A stretch of 64,000 bases of DNA from UBA10649 sp963842725 (GCA_963842725.1 CAWJHN010000004.1:930001-994000), one strand, 5' to 3'; numbered from the stretch's first letter, positions 33,429 through 42,502 are shown. Notes: generated from the sequence alone by a model not told the origin. Program-made: numbers and translations.

Positions 33429-34832
33429 ATTTCTACGCCCCCCGGCCCCGTCCACAATGCCTTCGCCGACCTCGGCGTTCCGTCGCGCCTCGTTGCGCTG
33501 CTCACCGCGCAGGGCCTGACCGACCCGTTCCCGATCCAGTCCGCCACCCTGCCCGACTCGCTCGCCGGACGCGACGTCCTCGGCCAGGGCCGTACCGGCT
33601 CGGGCAAGACCCTTGCGTTCGCCCTGCCCCTCGTGGCCCGCCTGGCGGAGACGAAGGTCCCGCGCAAGGCCGGCCGCCCGCGAGCACTCGTCGTCGTGCC
33701 GACCCGCGAGCTGGCCACCCAGGTGGCCGCCGTGATCGAGCCTCTCGCGGCCGCCTTCTCGATGTCGACCGTCACCGTCTTCGGCGGGATCGGCTATGGC
33801 GCGCAGCGCAAGGCACTCTCGGCCGGAGTGGAGATCGTCATCGCCTGTCCGGGTCGTCTGCTCGACCTCATGCAGACCGGGGACGCCAACCTCGACCGCG
33901 TCGAGGTGTGCGTGCTCGACGAGGCTGATCACATGGCCGACCAGGGGTTCCTGCCGATGGTGAAGCGGATCCTCGACGCGACGCCTGCCGACGGCCAGCG
34001 CCTGCTGTTCTCGGCCACCCTGGCCGGCGGCGTCGACACGATCGTCCGGCGCTACCTGCACGATCCCGTCTCGCACTCCGCGGGGATCGAGACGCCCGTC
34101 CTGCTGGAGCACCGCGTGCTGGTCGTGCACGACGCCGACCGCGTCGACCAGATCGCCAGGATGGCGAAGACCGGCCGCGTGGTCGTCTTCACCCGAACGA
34201 AGCACCGTGCCAAGCAACTCGCCCGCAAGCTCGAGGCGACGGGCATCGGCGCCGTCGACCTGCACGGAAACCTGTCGCAGGGAGCCCGCGAGCGCAACCT
34301 CGCCGCGTTCTCGGACGGCACCGCGACGGCCCTGGTCGCAACGGACATCGCCGCGCGCGGCATCCACGTCGACGACGTGCCGCTCGTCGTTCACGCCGAT
34401 CCGCCGGTGGAGCACAAGGCGTATGTGCACCGCTCCGGGCGCACCGCCCGGGCCGGCGCTGCGGGTCAGGTCGTCACCATCGCGACGATGGACCAGGTGG
34501 CCGAGGTGCGCATGCTGCTCAAGAAGGCTGGAGTGACGGCGACGTGGGAGGGCCTGCCCGTCGGCCATGTGACCACTGCGACGCACAAGGCGGATCCCGG
34601 CGCGTCGAAGGCGCACCGGTCCGGCTCCGGCGCCTCCGCATCTCGCAAGGCGAACCCACCGTCCCGCAAGGCCGGTCAGGCGTCCCGCAACGCGAGTCCA
34701 GCGTCCCGCAACGCGAGCCCGGCACCGCGGCAGGGCAACCCACCGCCGCGAGGAGCTGGCACGCCCTCGGGAGCGCGTCAGGCCGGCAGCCAGCCCAGGC
34801 GGGCCTCGCGACCTGCGGGTGGCTCGCGCTGA
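33429..34832 (+). CDS. DEAD-box ATP-dependent RNA helicase, apparent ATT/ATC start
   Basis: 467 residues if translated from ATT 33429. Motifs: Q motif (FPIQSATLPDSL), I GRTGSGKT, Ia PTRELATQ, Ib-like CPGRLLD, II DEAD, III SATLA, IV-V DLHGNLSQGARERNL, ATDIAARGIHV, VI HRSGRTARAG. It unwinds short RNA duplexes, often in ribosome assembly or cold growth. The C-terminus (~405-467) is basic, Pro/Ser/Arg-rich, and built of 7-residue repeats (see repeat entry). The ribosome site AAGGAG fits ATT/ATC only; in this frame no usual start occurs between it and motif I. A base error (ATG read as ATT) is an alternative explanation. Confidence 0.9.
   Translation: MSTPPGPVHNAFADLGVPSRLVALLTAQGLTDPFPIQSATLPDSLAGRDVLGQGRTGSGKTLAFALPLVARLAETKVPRKAGRPRALVVVPTRELATQVAAVIEPLAAAFSMSTVTVFGGIGYGAQRKALSAGVEIVIACPGRLLDLMQTGDANLDRVEVCVLDEADHMADQGFLPMVKRILDATPADGQRLLFSATLAGGVDTIVRRYLHDPVSHSAGIETPVLLEHRVLVVHDADRVDQIARMAKTGRVVVFTRTKHRAKQLARKLEATGIGAVDLHGNLSQGARERNLAAFSDGTATALVATDIAARGIHVDDVPLVVHADPPVEHKAYVHRSGRTARAGAAGQVVTIATMDQVAEVRMLLKKAGVTATWEGLPVGHVTTATHKADPGASKAHRSGSGASASRKANPPSRKAGQASRNASPASRNASPAPRQGNPPPRGAGTPSGARQAGSQPRRASRPAGGSR
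34638..34763 (+). repeat. Six tandem 21-bp units coding 7-residue basic repeats in the helicase tail
   Basis: Units at 34638, 34659, 34680, 34701, 34722 and 34743 encode ASRKANP, PSRKAGQ, ASRNASP, ASRNASP, APRQGNP and PPRGAGT. The third and fourth units are almost identical at the DNA level, suggesting recent slippage. Likely a flexible RNA-binding tail. Confidence 0.75.
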
Positions 34833-34914
34833 CGACGCCCTGACCGCGTCGCTGCGCGCGTGTGCGGGCCGCGCTGGGTGTTAGCGTGGCGTCGACCAGA
34901 TTGGTGGGCGCCAC

Positions 34915-35472
34915 GTGCAATGGATCCTGATCGTCGTCATCGTCCTTGTGATCGTCCTCGTGCTCTTCGGCTTCAGCCAGTTCAACCGACTGCGCCGGCT
35001 CGACCTCCTGTGCACGGGTGCCCTTGCCGACATCGACACGCTCCTGACCAAGCGAGCCGACCTGGTGCCCAACCTCGTGGCAACGGTGCAGGGTGCCAAG
35101 GACTTCGAGGCAGGCACGCTCGAGGCGGTGACCGCCGCACGCACCGCTGCGGTCCAGGCGGGCAGCCTCGAGGCCAAGTCCGCCGCTGACAACGCGCTCA
35201 CGTCAGCGCTGGGCCGGCTGTTCGCCGTCGCAGAGGCGTACCCGACCTTGACGGCCACCGAGAACTTCCGCTCGTTGCAGGCACAGCTGGCAGAGCTCGA
35301 GGGACAGCTGCAGTTCGCCAGGCAGTTCTACAACGACACCGTGGTGAGCCTGAACACGGCGCTGCGAACCGTGCCGTCGATGTGGTTCGCAGGCGTCGCC
35401 AAGGTGGAGGTCCGACCGGTGTACCAGGAGGCGGACGCCGCGAAGCGCGCGGTTCCCAAGGTGGGGTTCTAG
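34915..35472 (+). CDS. lemA: LemA family membrane protein
   Basis: 185 residues, GTG start. One N-terminal TM helix (QWILIVVIVLVIVLVLFGF) followed by the LemA core: DIDTLLTKRADLVPNLVATVQG and FRSLQAQLAELEGQLQFARQFYND, ending MWFAGVAKVEVRPVY. The protein is anchored with its helical domain on one side of the membrane; molecular function is not established. The next gene (DUF2207) starts 3 bp after its stop; the lemA-DUF2207 pair is a conserved neighbourhood. Confidence 0.93.
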   Translation: MQWILIVVIVLVIVLVLFGFSQFNRLRRLDLLCTGALADIDTLLTKRADLVPNLVATVQGAKDFEAGTLEAVTAARTAAVQAGSLEAKSAADNALTSALGRLFAVAEAYPTLTATENFRSLQAQLAELEGQLQFARQFYNDTVVSLNTALRTVPSMWFAGVAKVEVRPVYQEADAAKRAVPKVGF

Positions 35473-35475
35473 GCG

Positions 35476-37299
35476 GTGCGAAGCTCCCTTCGGTGGGGGT
35501 GGGCGGCGGTCGCCGCCACCCTGCTGGCATGCGGGGGCGCCACCGCCCTGGCCGCCGAACCGACCGTGCCGCCGGAGCTGGCCCCGTACGAGGCGATCGT
35601 CGACTACTCGGTCGACGCGCAGGTGCTGCCGGACACCGACATGATCCTGACCGAGACGATCGTGTGGAACCCGGGCACCCAGGAGGTGCGTCACGGGCTG
35701 ATCCGGGACATCGCGGTCGAGGACGAGCTCGACGACGGCAACGTGCGCTCCTACGACGTCGAACTCCTCTCGGTCACTCGTGATGGTGCGGCGGTCACCT
35801 ACTCGGCCGACACCGCAGACGGCACTCTCTCGCTGAGGATCGGCGACGAGGACGTCGTGGTCACCGGCCTGCACACGTTCGTCATCTCCTACCTCGTCGG
35901 CGGAGCACTCGACGTGATCGGCCCAGCGAGCCTCGATTCGCAGGCGCCGCCGGAGATCGGCGCCGGTGACGTGGAGCTCTACTGGGACTTCATCGGCGAC
36001 CAGTGGCCGTTCCCGGTGTACCGGGGCACCGCGTCCATCGTCGGACCGGCACCCGCGCTCGCGGCGCGCTGCTACGCCGGGTACCCGGACTCCCCACTCC
36101 CATGCGCCCTCGCCGACGACGTCGGTCCTCAGTCGGCCACCGTGATGTCAGCCGACCTGTCGTCGGGTGGCTTCCTGACCGGCGTCGTGGGCTGGGACGC
36201 CGCTGCCTTCTCCGAACTGCCCCGTTCCGACATCCGGCCCAACCCCTGGGCGGCCGACACCGAGCGCCTGAGGACGCTGTTGCCGGTGTTCCTGATCGTC
36301 GCCCTGGGCGCGATCGCGGTGCCCGTCGCGACGTCGATCGCACGACGCCGCACCAGCGCGGGCGTGGTCCCGGCCGAGACGCCCGTGCGCTACCAGCCGC
36401 CGGAGGGCCTTCGGCCGGCGCAGGTGCAGGCCGGGCTCGAGGGCAGCGTCGACACGCGGGGACTGTCGGCGACCCTGCTGGACCTTGCTGCCCGCGGCCA
36501 CGTCACGGTGAAGGAGGAGGACGCCCGGATCTTCCACCACGAGGGCCTTGAGGTCGGCTGGACCGGTGTCGGAAGGGACCAGCTCGCCGACTGGGAGACG
36601 GCCCTGCTCTCCGCCGTGTTCAAGGGCGAGCCCACTGCCGTCATCGGCACGTACGACAAGGCGCTGAGCGATGCCTCGCTCGCACTCTCGACCCGCCTCG
36701 CCGGCGAGGCCACCGCCTCCGGGCGCTTCAACGCCAAGGGATCGCGACCGGACCTGCCCTACCGGCTGCTCATCGGCGTCGGGGTACTGGGACTGTTCGG
36801 ATCCGTCATTGCCTTCGCCGTGCTCACCGACTACGCACTGACCGTCGCCACCTTCATCGGCCTGGTCTCGGCTGGGCTGCTCATCGGCGGCGTCGTCGGG
36901 GCCGTCGTGACGCCGCGGCAGCAGACGCAGCGTTCGGCTGCGTTCGTCGCCGAGGTCGACGGCTTCCGCCGCCTGCTCGCCACCCCCTCTGCCGAGGCGC
37001 GGCGCGAGTTCGCCGAGCGGATCAGCCTGCCGCCGGCCGCGATCTTCGCAACGTACTTCCCGTACGCCGTGGTGCTCGGCCTCGAGGACGCCTGGGTGCA
37101 GGCGTTCCCGGACGTGACCCCCGAGCAGATGCGCTCCTATGGCATCTACGTCGGCAGCATGGCCGCGCTCAATGGCTGGTCGAGCAGCATGCAGTCGAGC
37201 CTGTCGAGTGGGACGACGTCGCGCTCGAGCGGCTCCGGCTTCAGCGGCGGCGGAGGCGGCGGCGGAGGCGGGGGTGGCGGCGGAGGAGGATCGTTCTGA
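35476..37299 (+). CDS. DUF2207 domain-containing membrane protein with poly-glycine C-terminus
   Basis: 607 residues, GTG start. Signal/TM segment at 6-26, then an extracellular DUF2207 region (YSVDAQVLPDTDMILTETI...), one TM around residue 275 (LLPVFLIVALGAIAVPVAT), a cytoplasmic winged-helix-like part (GLSATLLDLAARGHVTVKEED), two TMs near 435-480, and a tail SGFSGGGGGGGGGGGGGGGSF. The Gly-rich end, exposed on a loop that ends the protein, is typical of the family. It is coupled to lemA. Function unknown; probably cell-envelope related. Confidence 0.9.
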   Translation: MRSSLRWGWAAVAATLLACGGATALAAEPTVPPELAPYEAIVDYSVDAQVLPDTDMILTETIVWNPGTQEVRHGLIRDIAVEDELDDGNVRSYDVELLSVTRDGAAVTYSADTADGTLSLRIGDEDVVVTGLHTFVISYLVGGALDVIGPASLDSQAPPEIGAGDVELYWDFIGDQWPFPVYRGTASIVGPAPALAARCYAGYPDSPLPCALADDVGPQSATVMSADLSSGGFLTGVVGWDAAAFSELPRSDIRPNPWAADTERLRTLLPVFLIVALGAIAVPVATSIARRRTSAGVVPAETPVRYQPPEGLRPAQVQAGLEGSVDTRGLSATLLDLAARGHVTVKEEDARIFHHEGLEVGWTGVGRDQLADWETALLSAVFKGEPTAVIGTYDKALSDASLALSTRLAGEATASGRFNAKGSRPDLPYRLLIGVGVLGLFGSVIAFAVLTDYALTVATFIGLVSAGLLIGGVVGAVVTPRQQTQRSAAFVAEVDGFRRLLATPSAEARREFAERISLPPAAIFATYFPYAVVLGLEDAWVQAFPDVTPEQMRSYGIYVGSMAALNGWSSSMQSSLSSGTTSRSSGSGFSGGGGGGGGGGGGGGGSF

Positions 37300-37310
37300 T
37301 CGCTGCGTCA

Positions 37311-37328
37311 GGTGACCTCGCCGTCACC
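37311..37328. terminator. Small hairpin between convergent DUF2207 and SulP genes
   Basis: GGTGAC (37311-37316), loop CTCGCC, GTCACC (37323-37328). It overlaps the SulP stop codon. Only 6 bp, without a T-tract. Confidence 0.35.
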
Positions 37329-39210
37329 GGCGCCTCCGCCGCCGGACCACGTCCTCGCGGTCGGGGTCCTGGTAGCCGCCGCGCGGCGCCCGCTCCTCCT
37401 CGGGCGGCTCCGGTCCGTCGGCGACATCGGGCCGCTCCTCGACTGCGATCCGCTCGGCGTTCGGCTCGATCTCCTCGAGGAGCTCGAGCGGAACCTGCGC
37501 GTGCGGCTTGGCGGTGACGTTGGCCGACGCCTTTGCCGCCCGGACCCCGGCCGAGATGCTGTGCCACATGTGGTCGTCACCGAGCAGCTCGATGAAGCCA
37601 GCGCGGGCGAGGACCTTGCGGGCCTGGTAGAAGACGCGGACGAGGTACAGGTCGATGCTCCGCTCCCGGAGGCGCTGGAGCAGCTGTTCGAGCATGTCGA
37701 TGCTGGTGGTGTCGAGCTGGCTGGTCGCCTCGAGGTCGAGCAGCAGGACCTGAACGTTCGGGTCCTCGTCGACGGCGGCCAGCACCCGCTCCTGGATCAT
37801 CGTGGCGTTCGCCCAGAACAGGGGCGCATCGAGGCGGATGACGAGGATGCCGTCGATGGTCTTGCGCTCGGGATGCCCGGAGACGCTGCCCCAGGCTGCC
37901 TTCTCGTCGGGGACCTTGCCCATGACGTCCATCTCGGCGCGGCTGGAGCGGTAGACGAGTCCGAGGACCGCGAGCCCGATGGCCACGAGCAACCCGTACA
38001 GGGGTCCGAGGGCGAGCACGCCGACCATCGCCGCCATCGCGGCCACGAAGTCGTTCCGCCGGATCCACTGGTAGCGCCGCAGGGCGCGGACGTCCATCAG
38101 GCCCCAGACCGCCTGGATGACGATCGCGGACAGCACCGCCCTGGGCAGGGGAGCGATCAGCTCGGCCAGCGAGGCAAGGACGACCAGGACGATCACCGCG
38201 GCCACGACGCCGGTCACCTGGGTCCGGCCGCCCGACCTACGGGACGCGGCGGTCTTGGAGAGGGAGCCCGCCACACCCATGCCTCCGGAGATGCCTGCAG
38301 CGACGTTGGCGGCGCCCGTCGCGAGCAGCTCCTGGTCCGTGTCGATCGAGTAGCCCTCGCGTGCGGCAAAGAGCCGCGCGGCGCTCAATCCCTCGGCGAG
38401 TCCGACCATCGCGAGGGCAATTCCGCCGAAGGCGATGGGGGCGAGGTCGCCCACGCCCACGTCCGGAAGCCCGATCGGCGGCAGCCCCTGGGGCACCGGG
38501 CCGACCGTGACGACTCCGCGGGCCGCGAAGTCCCACCAGCCGGACGCAGCGATCGCGCCCACCAGTACGAAGATCCCCCACGGCACGCGCGGTGCCAGTC
38601 GGGCGCCGACGAACAGGATCGCGAGGGCACCCAGGCCAAGCGCGGCGGTCAGGGGCGTCAGGTCGCCGAGCGACGTGAGGATGGACCAGACGCGGTCGCG
38701 CACGTCGCCAGTCACGGGCGGCAGGCCGAGCAGGCTGGGCACCTCGCCCAGGATGATGAGCAGCACCAGTCCGAAGACGAACCCGGTCACGATCGGACGC
38801 GACATGAACTCGGCCGCCCAGCCCAGCCGGGCGAGCCCGCCGACCAGGAGCCCGATGCCCGCGCCGATCGCGAGGGCGGACGTGAGTGCCACGGCGCGCG
38901 CCGGGTCGCCGCCGGACATGTCGGCCACCAGGGAGCCCGTCAGGACCGACACGGTCGAGACGGGTCCGACGACGAGGTGGGGCGACGAGCCGAACACGGC
39001 ATACGCGATCAGGGCGAGCGGGATCGCGTACAGACCGACGATGACGGGTACGCCGGCGATGCCCGCGTAGCCCAGTGACTGTGGTACGGCGAGGGCGGCG
39101 ACCACTAGCCCGGCGAGGAGGTCGCCGGCCACCATCCGCCGGTCGTAGCGGCGCAGCCATCCGGTGATCGGGACCCAGCGACCGAGGATCGCCCGCACGT
39201 CGGTGGCCAC
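37324..39210 (-). CDS. SulP/SLC26-family anion transporter with STAS domain
   Basis: 628 residues: ~10-12 hydrophobic segments (residues 25-405), the SulP signature near TM1-TM2 (ALAVPQSLGYAGIAGVPVIVGLYA, VVGPVSTVSVLTGS) and a C-terminal STAS domain (ILVIRLDAPLFWANA..., LLLDLEATSQLDTTSIDMLEQLL, residues ~455-565). Transports sulfate, bicarbonate or dicarboxylates across the cytoplasmic membrane; substrate not predictable. The last ~60 residues are acidic/proline-rich with an Arg-rich end. Start ATG at 39210. Confidence 0.92.
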   Translation of the reverse strand: MATDVRAILGRWVPITGWLRRYDRRMVAGDLLAGLVVAALAVPQSLGYAGIAGVPVIVGLYAIPLALIAYAVFGSSPHLVVGPVSTVSVLTGSLVADMSGGDPARAVALTSALAIGAGIGLLVGGLARLGWAAEFMSRPIVTGFVFGLVLLIILGEVPSLLGLPPVTGDVRDRVWSILTSLGDLTPLTAALGLGALAILFVGARLAPRVPWGIFVLVGAIAASGWWDFAARGVVTVGPVPQGLPPIGLPDVGVGDLAPIAFGGIALAMVGLAEGLSAARLFAAREGYSIDTDQELLATGAANVAAGISGGMGVAGSLSKTAASRRSGGRTQVTGVVAAVIVLVVLASLAELIAPLPRAVLSAIVIQAVWGLMDVRALRRYQWIRRNDFVAAMAAMVGVLALGPLYGLLVAIGLAVLGLVYRSSRAEMDVMGKVPDEKAAWGSVSGHPERKTIDGILVIRLDAPLFWANATMIQERVLAAVDEDPNVQVLLLDLEATSQLDTTSIDMLEQLLQRLRERSIDLYLVRVFYQARKVLARAGFIELLGDDHMWHSISAGVRAAKASANVTAKPHAQVPLELLEEIEPNAERIAVEERPDVADGPEPPEEERAPRGGYQDPDREDVVRRRRRR

Positions 39211-39282
39211 GGCGCTAGGTCGACGCGAACCGGGCCTGATGGACTTCCGGCATCGCGTCCTCCTTAGGTGGCTGCCCCGAGC

Positions 39283-39891
39283 CTAATGACGACCGGACGG
39301 CGGCGAGGGCCGTTCGCCGTGGTCGGGTGCGGGCGCCGTCGTCACGTCCTCATCGCCCGCGAGCAGGAGCTGCGGGACCACCGTGAAGCGGTAGCCGTCG
39401 GCCTCCCTGACCAGGATCCAGTACAGGTCGAACCGCTCGCTGGGCCATGCGCCGGGCACATCCTGCGGGTTGGCGAGCGGGAAGCTGCGGGCCACGTCGG
39501 CAAGACGCCCGTGGTGCCACACGACGAGGGTGGGCAGACCGCCGGAGATGATGGCCGCCGCCATCTCGGACTCGGCTCCGTGCGTCCACGCCTCCTCGAT
39601 CTCGAGACCGAGGCGCAAGGCGGTCGGGGTCGCCGTGTCGCGCTCGCGCGTGCTGGGGTCCGCGGCGGTCGGTCGAGTGGCGACGATGCGCGCGGGCGCT
39701 GCCGGATGCCGGCCAGGCGTGCCGGACCCCGCTGCGAGGACGGCGGCCAGGGCCCCAGCGCGCGTCCAGCCGCGCACCGAGAGCGAGTGCTCGTCGCGGT
39801 CCCCGTGCCGGTCCACGCCGTGCGGCGGGCCGTTGTCGCCCGGCTTCTCGCCGTGGCGGATGAGGATGATGGTGGCGGGCGCGTCAGGCAT
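39283..39891 (-). CDS. Histidine phosphatase superfamily protein (RHG motif)
   Basis: 202 residues starting ATIILIRHGEKPGD, the RHG active site of the phosphoglycerate-mutase-like superfamily, with a second catalytic His probably in LVVWHHGRLAD (~residue 127). Between them it has SVRGWTRAGALAAVLA, where the family usually places 'L...G..QA..L'. No signal peptide. The substrate is unknown; the shape matches small phosphatases sometimes acting on phosphosugars. The start follows a 40-aa membrane gene by 8 bp, suggesting co-transcription. Confidence 0.75.
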   Translation of the reverse strand: MPDAPATIILIRHGEKPGDNGPPHGVDRHGDRDEHSLSVRGWTRAGALAAVLAAGSGTPGRHPAAPARIVATRPTAADPSTRERDTATPTALRLGLEIEEAWTHGAESEMAAAIISGGLPTLVVWHHGRLADVARSFPLANPQDVPGAWPSERFDLYWILVREADGYRFTVVPQLLLAGDEDVTTAPAPDHGERPSPPSGRH

Positions 39892-39899
39892 CCTCGACC

Positions 39900-40022
39900 T
39901 CAGTCGTTCCAGCCCTTCTCGTCCTCCTGCTCGCTCACGGAGGTGTTGAAGAATTTCAGTCCGAGCGCGATGGCCGCGATGACGAGGAGGGCGACGCCCG
40001 CGATGGTGAGGAGGGTCTTCAT
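39900..40022 (-). CDS. 40-aa single-TM protein
   Basis: Not in any long reading frame list but coding from ATG 40022: MKTLLTIAGVALLVIAAIAL (one TM helix), GLKFFN, and an acidic tail ending EQEDEKGWND. A clean stop precedes the histidine phosphatase gene by 8 bp. The ribosome site is weak, so it could be a leader-type or chance frame; the hydrophobic-then-charged pattern favours a real peptide. Confidence 0.5.
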   Translation of the reverse strand: MKTLLTIAGVALLVIAAIALGLKFFNTSVSEQEDEKGWND

Positions 40023-40086
40023 GGCCCGAGACTAGTCTTCGGCCGGGACGGGACGCCTAAGGTCGTGATCAGGAAGGGTGGGAGCG

Positions 40087-40786
40087 ATGACGCCGGCGCT
40101 GCGCGCAGTGGGTATCACCGTGGGCGCGGTGCTCGCGTCGCTGGTCTGCTTGGCGACCCCGGCGCAGGCTCGTGCGCTCGATCCGGTCGTCTCGGCCGCC
40201 ATGATCCGTCCGGGCGACCTGTCGGGCGACTACGGCCGGCCGGGCGTGAGCGGAGCCGAGGATCTCGGCGGAGGGGTCAGCCCGACGTCGTGTGCGCGAC
40301 CCGCACGGGGCGCCAGCGTCGACGGAGGACGCTGCGGCCTCGACCTACGTCAAGGAGCTCGCCTACCCGCGGTCCCGCGTCACCTTCGTGAACAGCGTCT
40401 ACACCTACCCGACCGTGCAGGCGGCGCGCGCCTCGTTCACCCGGATGCTCTCCGGCTCCCTTCTTCGCTGCAACTCCTCCTTCACCGGCGACATCGGCGA
40501 CGGCCGCGTCGTGGTGCTGGCCACCATCGCGAACCGCACGACGCGCCTGCCCGAGACGCTGCCGGGCGTTCCCCGGTTCGCCGTCTACAGCGCGACGAGG
40601 CAGGAGGACCCGACGCAGGTGAACCGGCGCTACCCGGACTCCTGGACGTACGGCGTCCTGCTGGTCAACGGCAGCGTGATCACGCAGCTCGAGCTGATCG
40701 CCGCATCGCCGGTCAGCGCGCGGCAGCGCCGTGACACCGCCCGCGCCGTCGTGGCCATCGACAATCGGATGGGCAAGCTGCCGTAG
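40087..40786 (+). pseudogene. Exported unknown protein broken by a +1 frame shift near 40291-40330
   Basis: The first ~70 codons from ATG 40087 give a signal peptide (TPALRAVGITVGAVLASLVCLATPAQARA) and a short mature part to SPTSC. Thereafter the coherent sequence continues in the next frame (DPHGAPASTEDAAASTYVKELAYP ... VVAIDNRMGKLP, stop at 40786). A skipped base around 40291-40330 reunites them into a ~232-residue exported protein of unknown family. Either an extra base from sequencing or a genuine mutation. RBS GGTGGGAG precedes the ATG. Confidence 0.65.
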
Positions 40787-40800
40787 CGGCAGTTGAGGGT

Positions 40801-41088
40801 TCAGCCGCGGGAGCCGACGCCCCGGCGCCCGATGGTCGCGGCGGCGACCCACACGGCCGCCACGCCGACGACGAGCTGGAGGCCATGGCGGATCCAGTCG
40901 AAGCCGCTGGTGTCCTTGACCCCGATCAGCCCGGCGAGCCAGTCGCCGATGAACATCCCGACGATGCCGGCGATCAGGACCGACCACCACGGGATGCTCT
41001 GGCGCCCGGGGAGGATCAGCCGGGCGATGATGCCGATGATCGCCCCGCCGATGACGATCCACAGGATGTTGCCGATGCTCCAGTCCAT
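40801..41088 (-). CDS. GlsB/YeaQ/YmgE-family small membrane protein (transglycosylase-associated)
   Basis: 95 residues with ILWIVIGGAIIGIIARLILPGRQSIPW and VLIAGIVGMFIGDWLAGLIG, the conserved glycine-rich helices and PGxxxxPxW element of this three-TM family, plus a third C-terminal helix. Associated with general and osmotic stress in some actinobacteria; molecular role unknown. RBS GAGGAG. Convergent with the broken secreted-protein gene (14-bp gap). Confidence 0.85.
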   Translation of the reverse strand: MDWSIGNILWIVIGGAIIGIIARLILPGRQSIPWWSVLIAGIVGMFIGDWLAGLIGVKDTSGFDWIRHGLQLVVGVAAVWVAAATIGRRGVGSRG

Positions 41089-41248
41089 GTGAGGCTCCTC
41101 GTGTTCGGCGCGACCGATTCCCGCGCAGGCTCAAGTCAACTGCATCGCGGTGCGGGATGGCCGGATTCGCGGACAGGGTGGCGCGCCGAGTCCACGCGTG
41201 GCACCGTGTGGCCGTGCGCGCATGCGCCGGTTGACCCTGGGAGGCTCG

Positions 41249-42001
41249 ATGAACAGGCTGGACGGACGGGTTGCGCTGGTCACGGGAGCGGCGAGTGGGA
41301 TCGGCAGGGCCACGGCGAAGCGCCTGGCCGCCGAGGGCGCGAAGGTCGTGGTGACCGACATCCAGGACGCGGCGGGCGCCGAGGTGGTGGCCGAGATCGT
41401 CGGCGACGGCGGGGAGGCCTTCTTCTTCCACCACGACGTCGTTGACGAGCAGGCCTGGATCGACGCCGTGACCGCGGCGACGACCACGTTCGGCGGCCTG
41501 GACATCCTCGTCAACAATGCCGGGGTGGGCGATCTCCTGACGATCGAGGAGACCACTCTCGAGCAGTACGAGAAGACCATCGCCATCACCCAGACCAGCG
41601 TGTTCCTGGGAATGAAGTCGGCAGCTGCCGCGCTGAAGGCGTCCGGCAATGCGTCGATCGTCAACATCAGCTCGATCTTCGGCGCCAGCGGCGGCTTCGG
41701 CGGCTCTCCCGCGTATCACGCCGCCAAGGGTGCGGTGCGCATCATCACCAAGAACTCCGCCCTGCACTGGGCCACCGAGGGCATTCGCGTGAACTCGATC
41801 CACCCCGGTTTCATCGACACGCCGATCCTCGCCCAGGCCATTGGCACGCCGATCGAGGACGCGATGATCGCGGTCACGCCCATGGGTCGGCTGGGCCGAC
41901 CGGAGGAGGTCGCGGCGGGCGTCGCCTACCTGGCCAGCGATGACGCCTCGTTCGTGACCGGTTCCGAGCTGTACATCGACGGGGGATACCTGGCCCGGTA
42001 G
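41249..42001 (+). CDS. Short-chain dehydrogenase/reductase
   Basis: 250 residues from ATG 41249 with GGGAGG upstream. Classical SDR: TGAASGIG (cofactor), NNAGVG, catalytic Ser in NISSIF and YHAAK (Tyr-x3-Lys), and C-terminal GSELYIDGGYLA. Acidic residue after the second strand (VVVTDIQDA) suggests NAD rather than NADP. Oxidises or reduces an alcohol/ketone; substrate unknown. The preceding 160 bp carry no gene or obvious operator. Stop abuts the stop of the ClpN-domain gene. Confidence 0.9.
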   Translation: MNRLDGRVALVTGAASGIGRATAKRLAAEGAKVVVTDIQDAAGAEVVAEIVGDGGEAFFFHHDVVDEQAWIDAVTAATTTFGGLDILVNNAGVGDLLTIEETTLEQYEKTIAITQTSVFLGMKSAAAALKASGNASIVNISSIFGASGGFGGSPAYHAAKGAVRIITKNSALHWATEGIRVNSIHPGFIDTPILAQAIGTPIEDAMIAVTPMGRLGRPEEVAAGVAYLASDDASFVTGSELYIDGGYLAR

Positions 42002-42502
42002 TCAGCCGGGCGGGGATATCGCGGCGAGCGCGGCGGCCCTCAGCTCGTCGCGATCGATCTTCATGAGGGCCAGGGCCCGCGCCAGCGTGCCCTCGGTGAG
42101 ATCGGCTGCGGCCACGAGGACGTGCGCCGACCTCAGCGGGCCGTGCTGAGCGTTGGCCGCCCTCTTCATGGCCTGGAAGAGCTCCTGGAGGGAGCCCTTG
42201 GATCGATACGGACCACGACCTCGGGGGACCGCGCGTGCTCCCGGCGCGGTCGGGTCCGCGGTGACGCCGATCGCGGCGAGTGCCTGTGCTTCGTTCCTTG
42301 CGATGGCGTCCGACAGGCTGTCGTAGCCGCCGCCCAGCGCCGCGAACGCCGCACGGGCCGATCCGTCCGTGACGGTCAGTGCGGCCAGCAGCAGGTGCTC
42401 GGCGCCCGGATCGGCCTGGCCCATGGCCACGGACTCGCGCTCGGCGGCGGTCAGCAGCTCGGAGATGCTTCGCATGTCGGCAATGGTCCGGGGCGTCTTC
42501 AT
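42002..42502 (-). CDS. Clp N-terminal (repeat) domain protein without ATPase domain
   Basis: 166 residues from ATG 42502, overlapping the HTH gene by 4 bp (ATGA). Two Clp-N repeats are visible: ISELLTAAERESVAMGQADPGAEHLLLAALTVTDGSARAAF and ELFQAMKRAANAQHGPLRSAHVLVAAADLTEGTLARALALM. Clp-N domains bind substrates or adaptors of Clp ATPases; free-standing copies next to a small HTH protein are common in actinobacteria and may sense misfolded protein or inhibit the regulator. Translationally coupled to the HTH gene, so partner function is likely. Confidence 0.82.
   Translation of the reverse strand: MKTPRTIADMRSISELLTAAERESVAMGQADPGAEHLLLAALTVTDGSARAAFAALGGGYDSLSDAIARNEAQALAAIGVTADPTAPGARAVPRGRGPYRSKGSLQELFQAMKRAANAQHGPLRSAHVLVAAADLTEGTLARALALMKIDRDELRAAALAAISPPG

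Noticed and set aside
37234..37295. Poly-glycine run as sequencing slippage or repeat element
   Set aside because: A Gly-rich tail is usual for DUF2207 proteins.
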